A program made the position numbers and the translations under genes. The notes under the pieces are model-generated. The model had not been told where the DNA came from, did no database searches, and was given only the letters and a program-made list of their open reading frames with translations. 64,000 nucleotides of DNA from Castellaniella sp049671645 (GTDB lineage Bacteria; Pseudomonadota; Gammaproteobacteria; Burkholderiales; Burkholderiaceae_B), in assembly GCF_049671645.1 (NCBI RefSeq), contig NZ_JBATVG010000028.1, forward strand, positions 1-64,000, given 5' to 3'. Shown in pieces: positions 1-7,887 of the stretch (position 1 is its first letter; every line of letters begins with the position of its first letter).

Positions 1-562
1 AGGCCGCCGCCAGGCCGCGCGTGAAGTCATTGATGTCGGGCACGTGCGCATAGACGTTGTTGCCCGCGATCAGATCGGCCTGCCGGCCCTCGCCGGCCAA
101 CCGGCGGCCCAGCGCCTCGCCAAAGAATGCGCGCAGCACCGGCACGCCAATCGCCTCGGCCGCCGCCGCCGTGCCCGCCGTGGGCTCGATGCCCAGGCAG
201 GCAATGCCGTCAGCGACGAAATTCTTCAGCAGATAGCCATCGTTGGAGGCCACCTCGATCACAAAGCTCTCGCCGTCCAGCCCCAAGCGCCGCGTCATCG
301 CCTGCGCGTAGCGCTGCGCGTGCGCCAGCCACCCGCTAGAGGTGCTGGAAAAATAGGCATAGTCCGCGCTGAACAACTCGTCGGCGCGCGCATAGTCCTC
401 GGTCTGCACCAGCCAGCACCGGTCGCAGACGCGGATCTTCAGCGGAAAATAGGTCTCGGGCTGCGCCAGATCCTCGGCCCGCAGATAGGCGTTCGAAGGC
501 GGCGCAAAACCCAGATCCAGAAAGGTGTGACGCAGCATCGCGCCGCAATGACGACAATTCAT
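1..562 (-). CDS. SAM-dependent C-methyltransferase of a deoxysugar pathway (3' end outside window)
   Basis: The reading frame opens at ATG 562 and runs off the left edge, so only about 187 N-terminal residues are visible. It begins MNCRHCG and has a second Cys pair (RVCDRCW), which is the zinc-binding N-terminal domain of TylC3-type NDP-sugar C-methyltransferases. The SAM domain follows with a VIEVASNDGYLL motif I and a GNNVYAHVPD motif, both hallmarks of this family. ATG 562 overlaps the TGA of the epimerase gene in an ATGA junction, so it is translationally coupled. Together with rfbF and rfbG it suggests a C-methyl-branched CDP-deoxysugar (a yersiniose-like type is one option). The family is clear; the product sugar is inferred. 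Confidence 0.8.
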   Translation of the reverse strand, partial: MNCRHCGAMLRHTFLDLGFAPPSNAYLRAEDLAQPETYFPLKIRVCDRCWLVQTEDYARADELFSADYAYFSSTSSGWLAHAQRYAQAMTRRLGLDGESFVIEVASNDGYLLKNFVADGIACLGIEPTAGTAAAAEAIGVPVLRAFFGEALGRRLAGEGRQADLIAGNNVYAHVPDINDFTRGLAAA

Positions 563-1125
563 GATGTCAGTTTCAGTCCCGTAAACATCGACGTCAGCGC
601 CGGATGGCGCAGGTCCCGGTCCGATTGCAGCGCGACGGGCAAGGGCCAGGCGATGCTCAGCGCCGCATCGGTGGCCGACAGGCCGTCCTCGGCCTGCGCG
701 GCATAAGGCGCCGTGTGCAGGTACAGCAGCTCGCAATCATCGGTCAGCGCCTGAAAGCCGTGCGCGAAGCCCTCCGGGAGCAGCAGGGCACGACCATTGT
801 CGGCAGAGAGCTCCGCGGCGCGCCACTGCAAAAAGGTAGGCGACCCGGCCCGCAGGTCCAGGCCCACATCCCACACCGCGCCGCGCAGGCAAGTGACAAG
901 CTTCATCTCGGCATGCGGCGGATGCTGAAAGTGCATGCCCCGCACCGTGCCTTGCACCTGGGTCCAGGTATGGTTGATCTGCACCACGGGCTTGCACCAG
1001 CCGGCCGACGCCAGTTCCTCGGCGCAAAATAGCCGCGACAGGAAGCCGCGCCCATCGCCCAGGCGCTGGCGTTGGACGACACGCAGCCCCTCGATCCCGG
1101 TCTCGCTGACGGCAAAGCGAGTCAT
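559..1125 (-). CDS. dTDP-4-dehydrorhamnose 3,5-epimerase family protein (RfbC-like)
   Basis: About 188 residues, the usual size of cupin-fold RfbC epimerases. It carries the family blocks GRGFLSRLF, GTVRGMHFQHPPHAEMKLV (catalytic-His region) and LLPEGFAHGFQAL. ATG 1125 is chosen over upstream codons because it forms an ATGA overlap with the rfbG stop at 1122. It acts on an NDP-4-keto-6-deoxyhexose, epimerising at C3 and/or C5. Because it sits between a CDP-glucose 4,6-dehydratase and a C-methyltransferase, its natural substrate is probably CDP-linked rather than dTDP-linked. A second, more canonical RfbC is encoded at 38245. Confidence 0.85.
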   Translation of the reverse strand: MTRFAVSETGIEGLRVVQRQRLGDGRGFLSRLFCAEELASAGWCKPVVQINHTWTQVQGTVRGMHFQHPPHAEMKLVTCLRGAVWDVGLDLRAGSPTFLQWRAAELSADNGRALLLPEGFAHGFQALTDDCELLYLHTAPYAAQAEDGLSATDAALSIAWPLPVALQSDRDLRHPALTSMFTGLKLTS

Positions 1126-2210
1126 GTCCCCGCCGCCTCGAAAGCCCGGATATCCGCCTCGCACAAGGCTCGAGCGTCCTCGCCTTCATGCCGGTGGCGG
1201 TACCACGCCATCGTCCGGGCGATGGACTCCGACAAGGCCCAGCGCGGCTCAATACCCAGCACCGCGCGAGCGCGAGCGACCTCCAGAGCCAGCCAGCCCG
1301 CCTCATGCGGCCCTTCGCCGCCATCCCCCCACTGCACGCCGCCCCCGCCGTAGGCCTGGCGCGCCTGCCCGACCACCTGGCGCACCGTGGCTGCCTCGTG
1401 CGTGTGCGGGCCGAAGTTGTAGGCGCCTGCCAAAGTCGGCGTGGCATACAGGCTTTCGGCCAGCCGAAGATAGGCGCAGACAGGCTCCAGCACATGCTGC
1501 CAGGGCCGGATCGCCTGCGGGCGACGAACGGGCAAGGCCTGCCCGGCCTGCCAGCAACGCACCGCATCGGGAACCAGACGGTCAGCCGCCCAATCGCCCC
1601 CGCCGATCACATTGCCCGCCCGCGCCGAAGCCAGCGCCACGCCCCGGGCAGACAAAAAGGCATCGCGGTAACTGGCGATCACCAGTTCGCTGGCCGCCTT
1701 GCTGGCGCTGTAGGGGTCATGCCCGCCCAGTGCATCGTCCTCGCGATAGGGATAGGCCTGCTCAAGATTGCGGTAGACCTTGTCGGTGGTCACCATCACA
1801 GCGACCCGCAAGCCTTCCACACCCCGCAAGGCCTCGAGCACGTGCGCCGTGCCCATGACGTTGGTGGCATAGGTCGCCAGCGGATCCTCATAGCCGGCGC
1901 GCACCAGCGCCTGCGCGGCCAGATGAAAGACCACCTCGGGCTCGGCCCGGCGGACCCGGTCCGCCAAAGCCTGCGCGTCGCGGATATCGATGAAATGGCT
2001 GTCGCACAGTTCGCCAACTCGCGCCTGCGTGTATAGATTTGGTTCGCTGGTCGGCGGCAGCGCAACGCCCGTCACCCGGGCGCCCAGCCGATGCAGCCAA
2101 AGGGCCAGCCAGCTTCCCTTAAAGCCGGTGTGACCCGTCAACACCACCCGCCGGCCTCGCCAGAAAGCGGGATCGGGCTTGATAAAAGCCGTGTTCCGCT
2201 CCTGCGTCAC
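1122..2210 (-). CDS. rfbG: CDP-glucose 4,6-dehydratase
   Basis: An extended short-chain dehydrogenase of about 362 residues. It has the N-terminal NAD site LTGHTGFKGSWL and the catalytic YSASK tetrad motif (DPYSASKAASE), preceded by VMVTTDKVY. It converts CDP-glucose to CDP-4-keto-6-deoxyglucose, the branch point for CDP-dideoxy and branched sugars. The start is taken as GTG 2210, which overlaps the rfbF stop as GTGA; the longer ATG at 2246 would overlap rfbF by 40 bases. It is the second gene of the minus-strand operon rfbF-rfbG-epimerase-methyltransferase. Confidence 0.92.
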   Translation of the reverse strand: MTQERNTAFIKPDPAFWRGRRVVLTGHTGFKGSWLALWLHRLGARVTGVALPPTSEPNLYTQARVGELCDSHFIDIRDAQALADRVRRAEPEVVFHLAAQALVRAGYEDPLATYATNVMGTAHVLEALRGVEGLRVAVMVTTDKVYRNLEQAYPYREDDALGGHDPYSASKAASELVIASYRDAFLSARGVALASARAGNVIGGGDWAADRLVPDAVRCWQAGQALPVRRPQAIRPWQHVLEPVCAYLRLAESLYATPTLAGAYNFGPHTHEAATVRQVVGQARQAYGGGGVQWGDGGEGPHEAGWLALEVARARAVLGIEPRWALSESIARTMAWYRHRHEGEDARALCEADIRAFEAAGT

Positions 2211-2980
2211 GCCCAGGTCTTCCACGGCGCCTGGCCCGACACCCACAAGTCCTCAAGCAGGTTCTTTTCGCGCAACGTATCCATCGGCTGCCAAAAGCCC
2301 TTATGCTCAAACGCCATCAACTGGCCATCGCGCGCCAGCGACATCAGCGGCTCGCCTTCCCAACTGCTCTGATCCCCCTCGATCCGCTCCAGACACGCGG
2401 GCGAGAGCACGAAAAACCCCCCATTGATCAACCCGCCGTCACCCCGAGGCTTCTCGGTAAAGCCCGCCACCCGCTCACCCTCGCGCTTGAGCGCCCCATA
2501 GCGCCCCGGCGGCTGCACCGCCGTCACCGTCGCCAGACGGCCATGCCCCCGGTGAAAACGAATCGACGCGCCAATGTCCACATCGCTGACCCCATCGCCA
2601 TAGGTAAAACAAAAGGCGTCTTCATCCTTCACATAGTCGCGCACCCGCCTCAGGCGCCCCGCCGTCAACGTGCTCTCGCCCGTGTCGACCAGCGTCACCC
2701 GCCAGGGCTCGGCATGCCGCTGGTGCACCTCCATGCCGTTGGTGGTCATGTCAAAGGTCACATCCGACATGTGCAGGAAATAGTTGGCAAAGTACTCCTT
2801 GATCACATAGCCCTTGTAGCCGCAGCAGATCACGAAGTCCCGGATGCCATGATGCGAGTACATCTTCAGGATATGCCACAAAATGGGCTTGCCGCCGATC
2901 TCGACCATCGGCTTGGGCCTGAGATGCGTTTCCTCGGAAATCCGGGTGCCCAGCCCCCCGGCCAGGATGACTGCTTTCAC
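2207..2980 (-). CDS. rfbF: glucose-1-phosphate cytidylyltransferase
   Basis: 257 residues, the standard length. The nucleotidyltransferase signature LAGGLGTRISEET is followed by RPKPMVEIGGKPILWHI, which is characteristic of the CTP-specific RfbF/DdhA group. Later blocks FTYGDGVSDVD and the GFWQPMDTLREKN end are also typical. It makes CDP-glucose from CTP and glucose-1-phosphate, feeding rfbG immediately downstream. It is the first visible gene of the minus-strand operon. The 192-base gap upstream holds the divergent promoter region shared with the phosphoramidate operon. Confidence 0.94.
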   Translation of the reverse strand: MKAVILAGGLGTRISEETHLRPKPMVEIGGKPILWHILKMYSHHGIRDFVICCGYKGYVIKEYFANYFLHMSDVTFDMTTNGMEVHQRHAEPWRVTLVDTGESTLTAGRLRRVRDYVKDEDAFCFTYGDGVSDVDIGASIRFHRGHGRLATVTAVQPPGRYGALKREGERVAGFTEKPRGDGGLINGGFFVLSPACLERIEGDQSSWEGEPLMSLARDGQLMAFEHKGFWQPMDTLREKNLLEDLWVSGQAPWKTWA

Positions 2981-3100
2981 GGTAAGATCCTATCAACAAA
3001 GGACACGAAATTTTTATACACAAGTAGGCCTCTCCCCAAGGAAACCAGGACCCAAGGAGCCGGTCAGCTTTAGATTTTACTGAAGAAAACCCGCACCAAA

Positions 3101-3136
3101 CCTGAGGAAACAAGGACTTTCGACACCTTCCTCAGG
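3101..3136. promoter_or_regulatory. inverted repeat in the divergent leader between rfbF and the plus-strand operon
   Basis: CCTGAGGAA at 3101-3109 is exactly complementary to TTCCTCAGG at 3128-3136, with an 18-base spacer. It lies about 37 bases upstream of ATG 3173. There is no following T-run, so it is not a standard terminator. It may be an operator or a leader hairpin; function is not known. Confidence 0.45.
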
Positions 3137-3172
3137 AAATTCGAGGCATCGCCCCAAAAGGATATCCCCCCG

Positions 3173-5113
3173 ATGAAAACAATGACTCTGACGGAGCTAG
3201 CGGAAAGATGGAAAAAAAACAAAAAGGCGGCACGCAGAGAGATAAAAATCGGCATCCGAATCGAACGCAGCCCGATCAGTCACCATTTGCTGATACTTTT
3301 GGAAAAATTAAATCATTTTGAAAGCATCAGCGGATTTGCCCTCGCGAAGCGCAGAGAATTCGATAACGACGCATCATGGTATCTGAAGGAATCCATCGGA
3401 GAAACGCTGGTTACATACGAAGACCGTGAAATCGACTTGCTGGAAAATTTTGATATGGTTTTTCTGCCGGAATCGAATTGCGACACATACAGCGAGTACC
3501 CCAAGGGGTTGATCAAAATCGGTCTACCGCACGGCGTTGACATCCCCTTTCTGAAAACCGTTATGGATTATGGCGGCGGGATGGCCTTTGATTATATTTT
3601 GAGCCCCACAAGGGAATCATCGAAAATCGAAACTACTGCATTCGAAGGCCTGCACCACAGGAATTTCCGCAACCATGCCAGCAGCCATGTATGCCAAATC
3701 CCATTTGGCTTTCCAAAGCTGGACCAGTTCATCAACGCAGTGACCCGAGTCCCTCCGTCCGGGCTCAATTCCATCGCCTATCACGTGGCGCTACTGTCCG
3801 TGGAGGAAGAGAAATCAATTCATATCATAGAACCCACGCTCAAGAAATTACTGGAAAATTTTCCGGACCACAAGATCATTTTCAGGCCCTACAAATACGA
3901 CTATCAACACGAAGTCATCGAGCGCTGTGTGGATCTCGGTAAAAAATTCGAGAACTTCTATCTGAGCACGGCAGAATCTTACGTACAGGATTACTCCACA
4001 TCAGTGGTCATGGTGTGCCATCGCGCCTATAAAGCGCACTTATTCAGTCTAGCGACGGGCCGCCCTATCTTTCTCTGCCACCCGGACGGAAACCCCACAG
4101 CATCGCAGGATCCCTCGGTGGAGACTTGCCCAGAAAGCGAGCTGGTGGGCAAGATAAAATCCTATATCGGCAAGAAGGAGATCATCACACCCTCCCAGCG
4201 CATCGAGAACTGCGCAAGGCTCGGCTTCCATAACCCAGGAAGCTCCATCGACTATTTCATCAAAAATATCGACTACATCCTCGAGCACAAGCCACAGGAA
4301 GAATGGGTCTACTACAACCTGGACTCGGAAAATCGACCACTCGACCCACTGTCCTACACTGCACTGCAGGTTATTTCGGCAAAACCGGCAAACATGGCGC
4401 TCAACGCCATAGCATCGAAACAGCCATCAAAATACGAAATCCTGCTATTTCTCGCCGATAGTTATTCTAGGAAAACCGTAATTCTAGATTATTATTCCAA
4501 GCTGAGCCTGAAATATTTCTACAAGCTGATAACAACGCAAGATCTAGCCCCTTCTCTGAGAGCCGCAGCCGAACGCTGGTGGGCTCTTACTGGAAAATCC
4601 CTGCTGGATCATGTATACCAAAACCAAAACATCGATCCGAACATTTCCATCAGCTCAGGAGATTTTCTGGAAGAAAATTTCCTTCCCAATCTGCTGTCCG
4701 TCGTTAAAGGCATCCCCCCCGGAAACAAGTCCGAACCTCTCGAACATCCGACGCTGATCGATCTGAACACATTTCGGCCAATCGTGCATGATGGGGAATT
4801 GGCGCTCTACGGCGCACGAAAATTGGCTTGTCAATTCCTTGAACACCCAGCGGCGACATCCACCGTCAAAATAATTGCGGACCCGGACCCCAGGCTCATC
4901 GGAACCACTGTGAAGGGGATGACGGTTCAGCACCCCGACGCACTCCAGACATACGACACCCCGATCTTGATCTGTTCATTCACTTATCTGTTGGAAAGTT
5001 TTCTCGACTTGAGAAAAAGGCTTGGGACCAAGAGAAAGTTATACGCTCTCTGCAAAGACAGACAGATTCTGGACTTCCTGACATTACTTCAAGGAGCTGC
5101 CCCCCAGCCCTAA
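3173..5113 (+). CDS. large unknown protein, possible polysaccharide transferase (candidate phosphoramidate transferase)
   Basis: 646 residues, no signal peptide or membrane segment, visibly AT-richer than the flanking rfb genes. I do not recognise it firmly. Two Rossmann-like halves are suggested: KIGLPHGVDIP and KIIFRPYKYDYQHEV resemble blocks of GT-B, CDP-glycerol-phosphotransferase-type enzymes, and a SVVMVCHRAY stretch follows a predicted strand. It is the first gene of the operon that carries the phosphoramidate-donor genes. In C. jejuni the corresponding cluster carries two roughly 600-residue MeOPN transferases (Cj1421/Cj1422), so a transferase role is inferred from position and size only. 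An AAGGAT sequence lies about 10 bases before ATG 3173; ATG 3182 is an alternative start. Confidence 0.5.
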   Translation: MKTMTLTELAERWKKNKKAARREIKIGIRIERSPISHHLLILLEKLNHFESISGFALAKRREFDNDASWYLKESIGETLVTYEDREIDLLENFDMVFLPESNCDTYSEYPKGLIKIGLPHGVDIPFLKTVMDYGGGMAFDYILSPTRESSKIETTAFEGLHHRNFRNHASSHVCQIPFGFPKLDQFINAVTRVPPSGLNSIAYHVALLSVEEEKSIHIIEPTLKKLLENFPDHKIIFRPYKYDYQHEVIERCVDLGKKFENFYLSTAESYVQDYSTSVVMVCHRAYKAHLFSLATGRPIFLCHPDGNPTASQDPSVETCPESELVGKIKSYIGKKEIITPSQRIENCARLGFHNPGSSIDYFIKNIDYILEHKPQEEWVYYNLDSENRPLDPLSYTALQVISAKPANMALNAIASKQPSKYEILLFLADSYSRKTVILDYYSKLSLKYFYKLITTQDLAPSLRAAAERWWALTGKSLLDHVYQNQNIDPNISISSGDFLEENFLPNLLSVVKGIPPGNKSEPLEHPTLIDLNTFRPIVHDGELALYGARKLACQFLEHPAATSTVKIIADPDPRLIGTTVKGMTVQHPDALQTYDTPILICSFTYLLESFLDLRKRLGTKRKLYALCKDRQILDFLTLLQGAAPQP

Positions 5114-5187
5114 CGACCAGTTATGCCTGCCACTCTGCCTCGGGGCGAAAACCCGATCAACCAGAAATATCCATCGTCAAATTTCAT

Positions 5188-5979
5188 ATGCGAATCACAT
5201 ACCGCTCGCAAGACACAAAGGAATACTGGAAATCCCGCTGGGGAGGCATCCCCGCAGATGCGCCCATGAACAACCCCGAAGCCTACCCGCTGAAATATGC
5301 GATGATGGCAGTAACGGACAAGTCCGGCAGAATACTGGAAGCTGGTTGCGGCGCCGGACGCATACTCCGCTATTACCACGACCATGGCTATGACATTGTT
5401 GGAATGGACTACATAGAAGAAGCCATCAAAAAACTGAAATCGGCCGACCCCACGCTGAAGGTGGAAACCGGCGACATCACCAATTTGACCTATCGAGATC
5501 AATCGTTCAAGTACGTCCTTGCGTTCGGCCTTTACCATAATCTGGAAAGCAGCCTGAAGCAGTCCATTGATGAGACGTATCGAGTTCTGGAAAAGGGAGG
5601 AATCGTTTGCGCATCGTTCCGGGCAGACAACATACAAACCAGAATAACCGATTGGCTGGCCAGTAGAAAGCAGAAAACCGAAGAACAACGAGTGCTTCCT
5701 CGGAAATTTCACAAAATGAATCTCACAAAAAGAGAGTTTTCAAAGCTTTTTTCTGATTCTGGATTCAAAATAAGCACAATTTCCCCCGTAGAGAACATGC
5801 CCTTCCTTTATAAGTTCCCCACCTTCAGGTCAGCTTCCCATAAGCAATTCGATGAAAACAGGGCTCGAGCCGAAGGATATAAGCTATCCCGGCTCGGACA
5901 TCTACTACAAGACACGCTCATGCGAGCGATGCCCGATCAGTTTTGCAATATTTACGTTCTAATCGCCCAAAAGCTATAA
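5188..5979 (+). CDS. class I SAM-dependent methyltransferase
   Basis: 263 residues with SAM motif I ILEAGCGAG at residues 49-57, an acidic GMDYIEEAI motif II and a FKYVLAFGLYHNLE motif, then a typical EKGGIVCASF strand. The C-terminal third is family-specific. In C. jejuni two methyltransferases (Cj1419, Cj1420) lie beside the glutamine kinase gene and are assigned to O-methylation of the phosphoramidate. This protein is the natural counterpart, but an O-methyl sugar role is equally possible from sequence alone. It lies 74 bases after the 646-residue gene and shares its lower GC. Confidence 0.8.
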   Translation: MRITYRSQDTKEYWKSRWGGIPADAPMNNPEAYPLKYAMMAVTDKSGRILEAGCGAGRILRYYHDHGYDIVGMDYIEEAIKKLKSADPTLKVETGDITNLTYRDQSFKYVLAFGLYHNLESSLKQSIDETYRVLEKGGIVCASFRADNIQTRITDWLASRKQKTEEQRVLPRKFHKMNLTKREFSKLFSDSGFKISTISPVENMPFLYKFPTFRSASHKQFDENRARAEGYKLSRLGHLLQDTLMRAMPDQFCNIYVLIAQKL

Positions 5980-6025
5980 TCCTGCAATAACATCGAGCCA
6001 TCTCCTCAAACTCGGCCTCTTGATC

Positions 6026-6553
6026 ATGATAATCTGGCTCATCGGTCTGTCCGGCTCCGGCAAAACGACACTGGGTACTGAAATGGCCCGCCAACTCCGG
6101 GCACGGCACCCCAACACAGTATTGCTTGATGGCGACACCCTGCGACAAGTCTTTTCCTTCGACCAGGGCACTGCCCCCTATACAGTGGCAGGTCGGCGCA
6201 TCAACGCCGAGCGCATCGCCGCACTATGCGAAATGCTGGATCGTCAAGGCATCCATGTAGTCTGCTGTATCCTGTCGATCTTCGCCGACATGCAGCGAAA
6301 CAACCGGACCCGGTTCAGCCGTTACTTCGAAATCTTCATGGACGCTCCGATGGAGACCCTGCGCCGACGCGACGTCAAAGGCCTGTATGCCGCCGCCGAT
6401 GCCGGTAAAGTCCCCAACGTCGTCGGCATACACATTCCGTTCGAACCGCCCTCAGAATCGGACCTAGTGGTCGACTCCTCCGGAGACACACCAGACATCC
6501 CCTCCCTGGCCGCACGGGCGCTGGCGCAGGCTGGGCTGGATGCTGCGTCATGA
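6026..6553 (+). CDS. APS-kinase-like kinase, probable cytidine diphosphoramidate kinase (Cj1415-like)
   Basis: 175 residues from ATG 6026 (a TTG at 6020 is also in frame). The P-loop GLSGSGKTT is at residues 7-15, followed by LLDGDTLR and a CysC-type fold with DAPMETLRRRDVKGLY, the adenylyl-sulfate kinase core. There is no CysN/CysD or sulfotransferase nearby, so sulfate activation is unlikely. The three flanking partners are those of the C. jejuni phosphoramidate pathway, in which the CysC homologue Cj1415 phosphorylates the 3'-OH of cytidine diphosphoramidate. ATGA overlap couples it to the next gene. Family is firm; substrate is inferred from context. Confidence 0.75.
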   Translation: MIIWLIGLSGSGKTTLGTEMARQLRARHPNTVLLDGDTLRQVFSFDQGTAPYTVAGRRINAERIAALCEMLDRQGIHVVCCILSIFADMQRNNRTRFSRYFEIFMDAPMETLRRRDVKGLYAAADAGKVPNVVGIHIPFEPPSESDLVVDSSGDTPDIPSLAARALAQAGLDAAS

Positions 6554-7887
6554 CCACCTCTTCATACCCCTACGCCTCGGGTGATCTGCTGGAAAACAGG
6601 AATACCTACTTTTATACCCCGTTCGGCGGCCGGGATTTCCTGCGTGCTTGGCATGATCAAAGGGCTGCTGTTCTGGCTGCGTGCGACACGAGCCATGACG
6701 CCCCTGAAGCCATCAATGACTCGGCACCCGTTGCCCAGACCCTTCGGCGCCTGAAGGCGACGATAGAAGCCTCCCCGCTTTCAGCCGCCGACCGCGCCAT
6801 GCTGGATCGCATCCTGCAGCGCTTCGAGGTGTCCAAGCGGCTGCACGACGACTATACGGCAGCCTGGAAACCCAAGGATCCGGCTCGTTACCGCGGCCTG
6901 GAGCGCTATCTCCTGTGGGCCGAGGTTCTGGGGCAAGCGGCAGCTTCGACCACCGATCTACGCTATCTCAACGGCTTGCTGAAATGTGTGGACACGCTGA
7001 CGTCGGACAGCATGATGCCCATGACAGCGCGGTCTGACGGCACACGCCTGCGGACCATCCTGGAACGGGAGCGGAACCTGGTGGATCGGCTTGCCGCCCA
7101 TTCACCGACTCCGCACGCGCAGGCCACTTCTCTCCTTCCCCTGGAAACGCGCCCAGCCCCGGCCACACTGCCCGGCATGGGCCTGGTCGCCGCCCCTACT
7201 GCCAGATCGCAAGCCTACATCCAAGCACTGGCGGCCAGCGGCCTGCATCCGGAATTCGTCCTGCTGCTGGGCGATCACGGTCCTGGGGCTCCGGCGGCGC
7301 CTCCGTCCCCGCAGCGCTGGCGAGGCATTCCACTCGTGGATCTGAACGAACCGGTCATCGCCACCTGCCACCGGGCCGGCATCCGCACCCTGACAGTCGC
7401 GGCATCCAGCGTCAACGATGCGCCCGCGTTGGAGGCCCTCCGGCAGTTGCAACCTCACACGCTGATCTATTCCGGTGCGGGCGGCCAGATCGTCTCTTCC
7501 GAAGCGCTAGGCCTGGGCGCCCGGTTTCTGCACATGCACGCGGGCCATATCCCCGACTACCGGGGCAGTACTACGATCTACTATGCCCTATTGAACGGCG
7601 CACCGCCCGCCGTAACCGCAATCTTTCTTGATGCCCGGATCGACACCGGCGGCATTCTGGCTCGTCGAAGCTATCCCGCCCCCGACAGGAACATCGACAT
7701 TGACCGAATCTACGATGCCTCGATCCGGGCCGATACGCTGATCCGGTTGTTGCGCGACTATGCCACCACCGGATCATTCGCACCGCCAAGTCCCCAGAAA
7801 CAGGACGAAGGCGCGACCTATTTCGTCATCCACCCCGTCCTGAAGCACCTGGCCATCCTGGGCCTGCCGAAACATGAAACTGCCTGA
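6550..7887 (+). CDS. formyltransferase-family protein with an unknown N-terminal helical domain
   Basis: 445 residues. Residues 1-200 look all-helical and match nothing I recognise. Residues 205-410 resemble the 10-formyl-THF transferase fold. The block HMHAGHIPDYRGS at 328-340 aligns with the usual N-x-H-P-S-L-L-P-x-Y-R-G, keeping the catalytic His (H330) but with His in place of the usual Asn (H328). The downstream RIDTG supplies the expected Asp (D365). It would transfer a formyl group to an amine, perhaps an amino sugar of the same polysaccharide. It is coupled by ATGA to the kinase upstream and overlaps the glutamine kinase start by 14 bases. No counterpart is part of the known C. jejuni phosphoramidate pathway. 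Confidence 0.65.
   Translation: MTTSSYPYASGDLLENRNTYFYTPFGGRDFLRAWHDQRAAVLAACDTSHDAPEAINDSAPVAQTLRRLKATIEASPLSAADRAMLDRILQRFEVSKRLHDDYTAAWKPKDPARYRGLERYLLWAEVLGQAAASTTDLRYLNGLLKCVDTLTSDSMMPMTARSDGTRLRTILERERNLVDRLAAHSPTPHAQATSLLPLETRPAPATLPGMGLVAAPTARSQAYIQALAASGLHPEFVLLLGDHGPGAPAAPPSPQRWRGIPLVDLNEPVIATCHRAGIRTLTVAASSVNDAPALEALRQLQPHTLIYSGAGGQIVSSEALGLGARFLHMHAGHIPDYRGSTTIYYALLNGAPPAVTAIFLDARIDTGGILARRSYPAPDRNIDIDRIYDASIRADTLIRLLRDYATTGSFAPPSPQKQDEGATYFVIHPVLKHLAILGLPKHETA

Noticed and set aside
6026..6553. Sulfate activation (APS kinase) as the role of the CysC-like gene
   Set aside because: No cysND, sulfotransferase or sulfate reduction gene is near, whereas glutamine kinase, amidate hydrolase and cytidylyltransferase genes are immediately adjacent.
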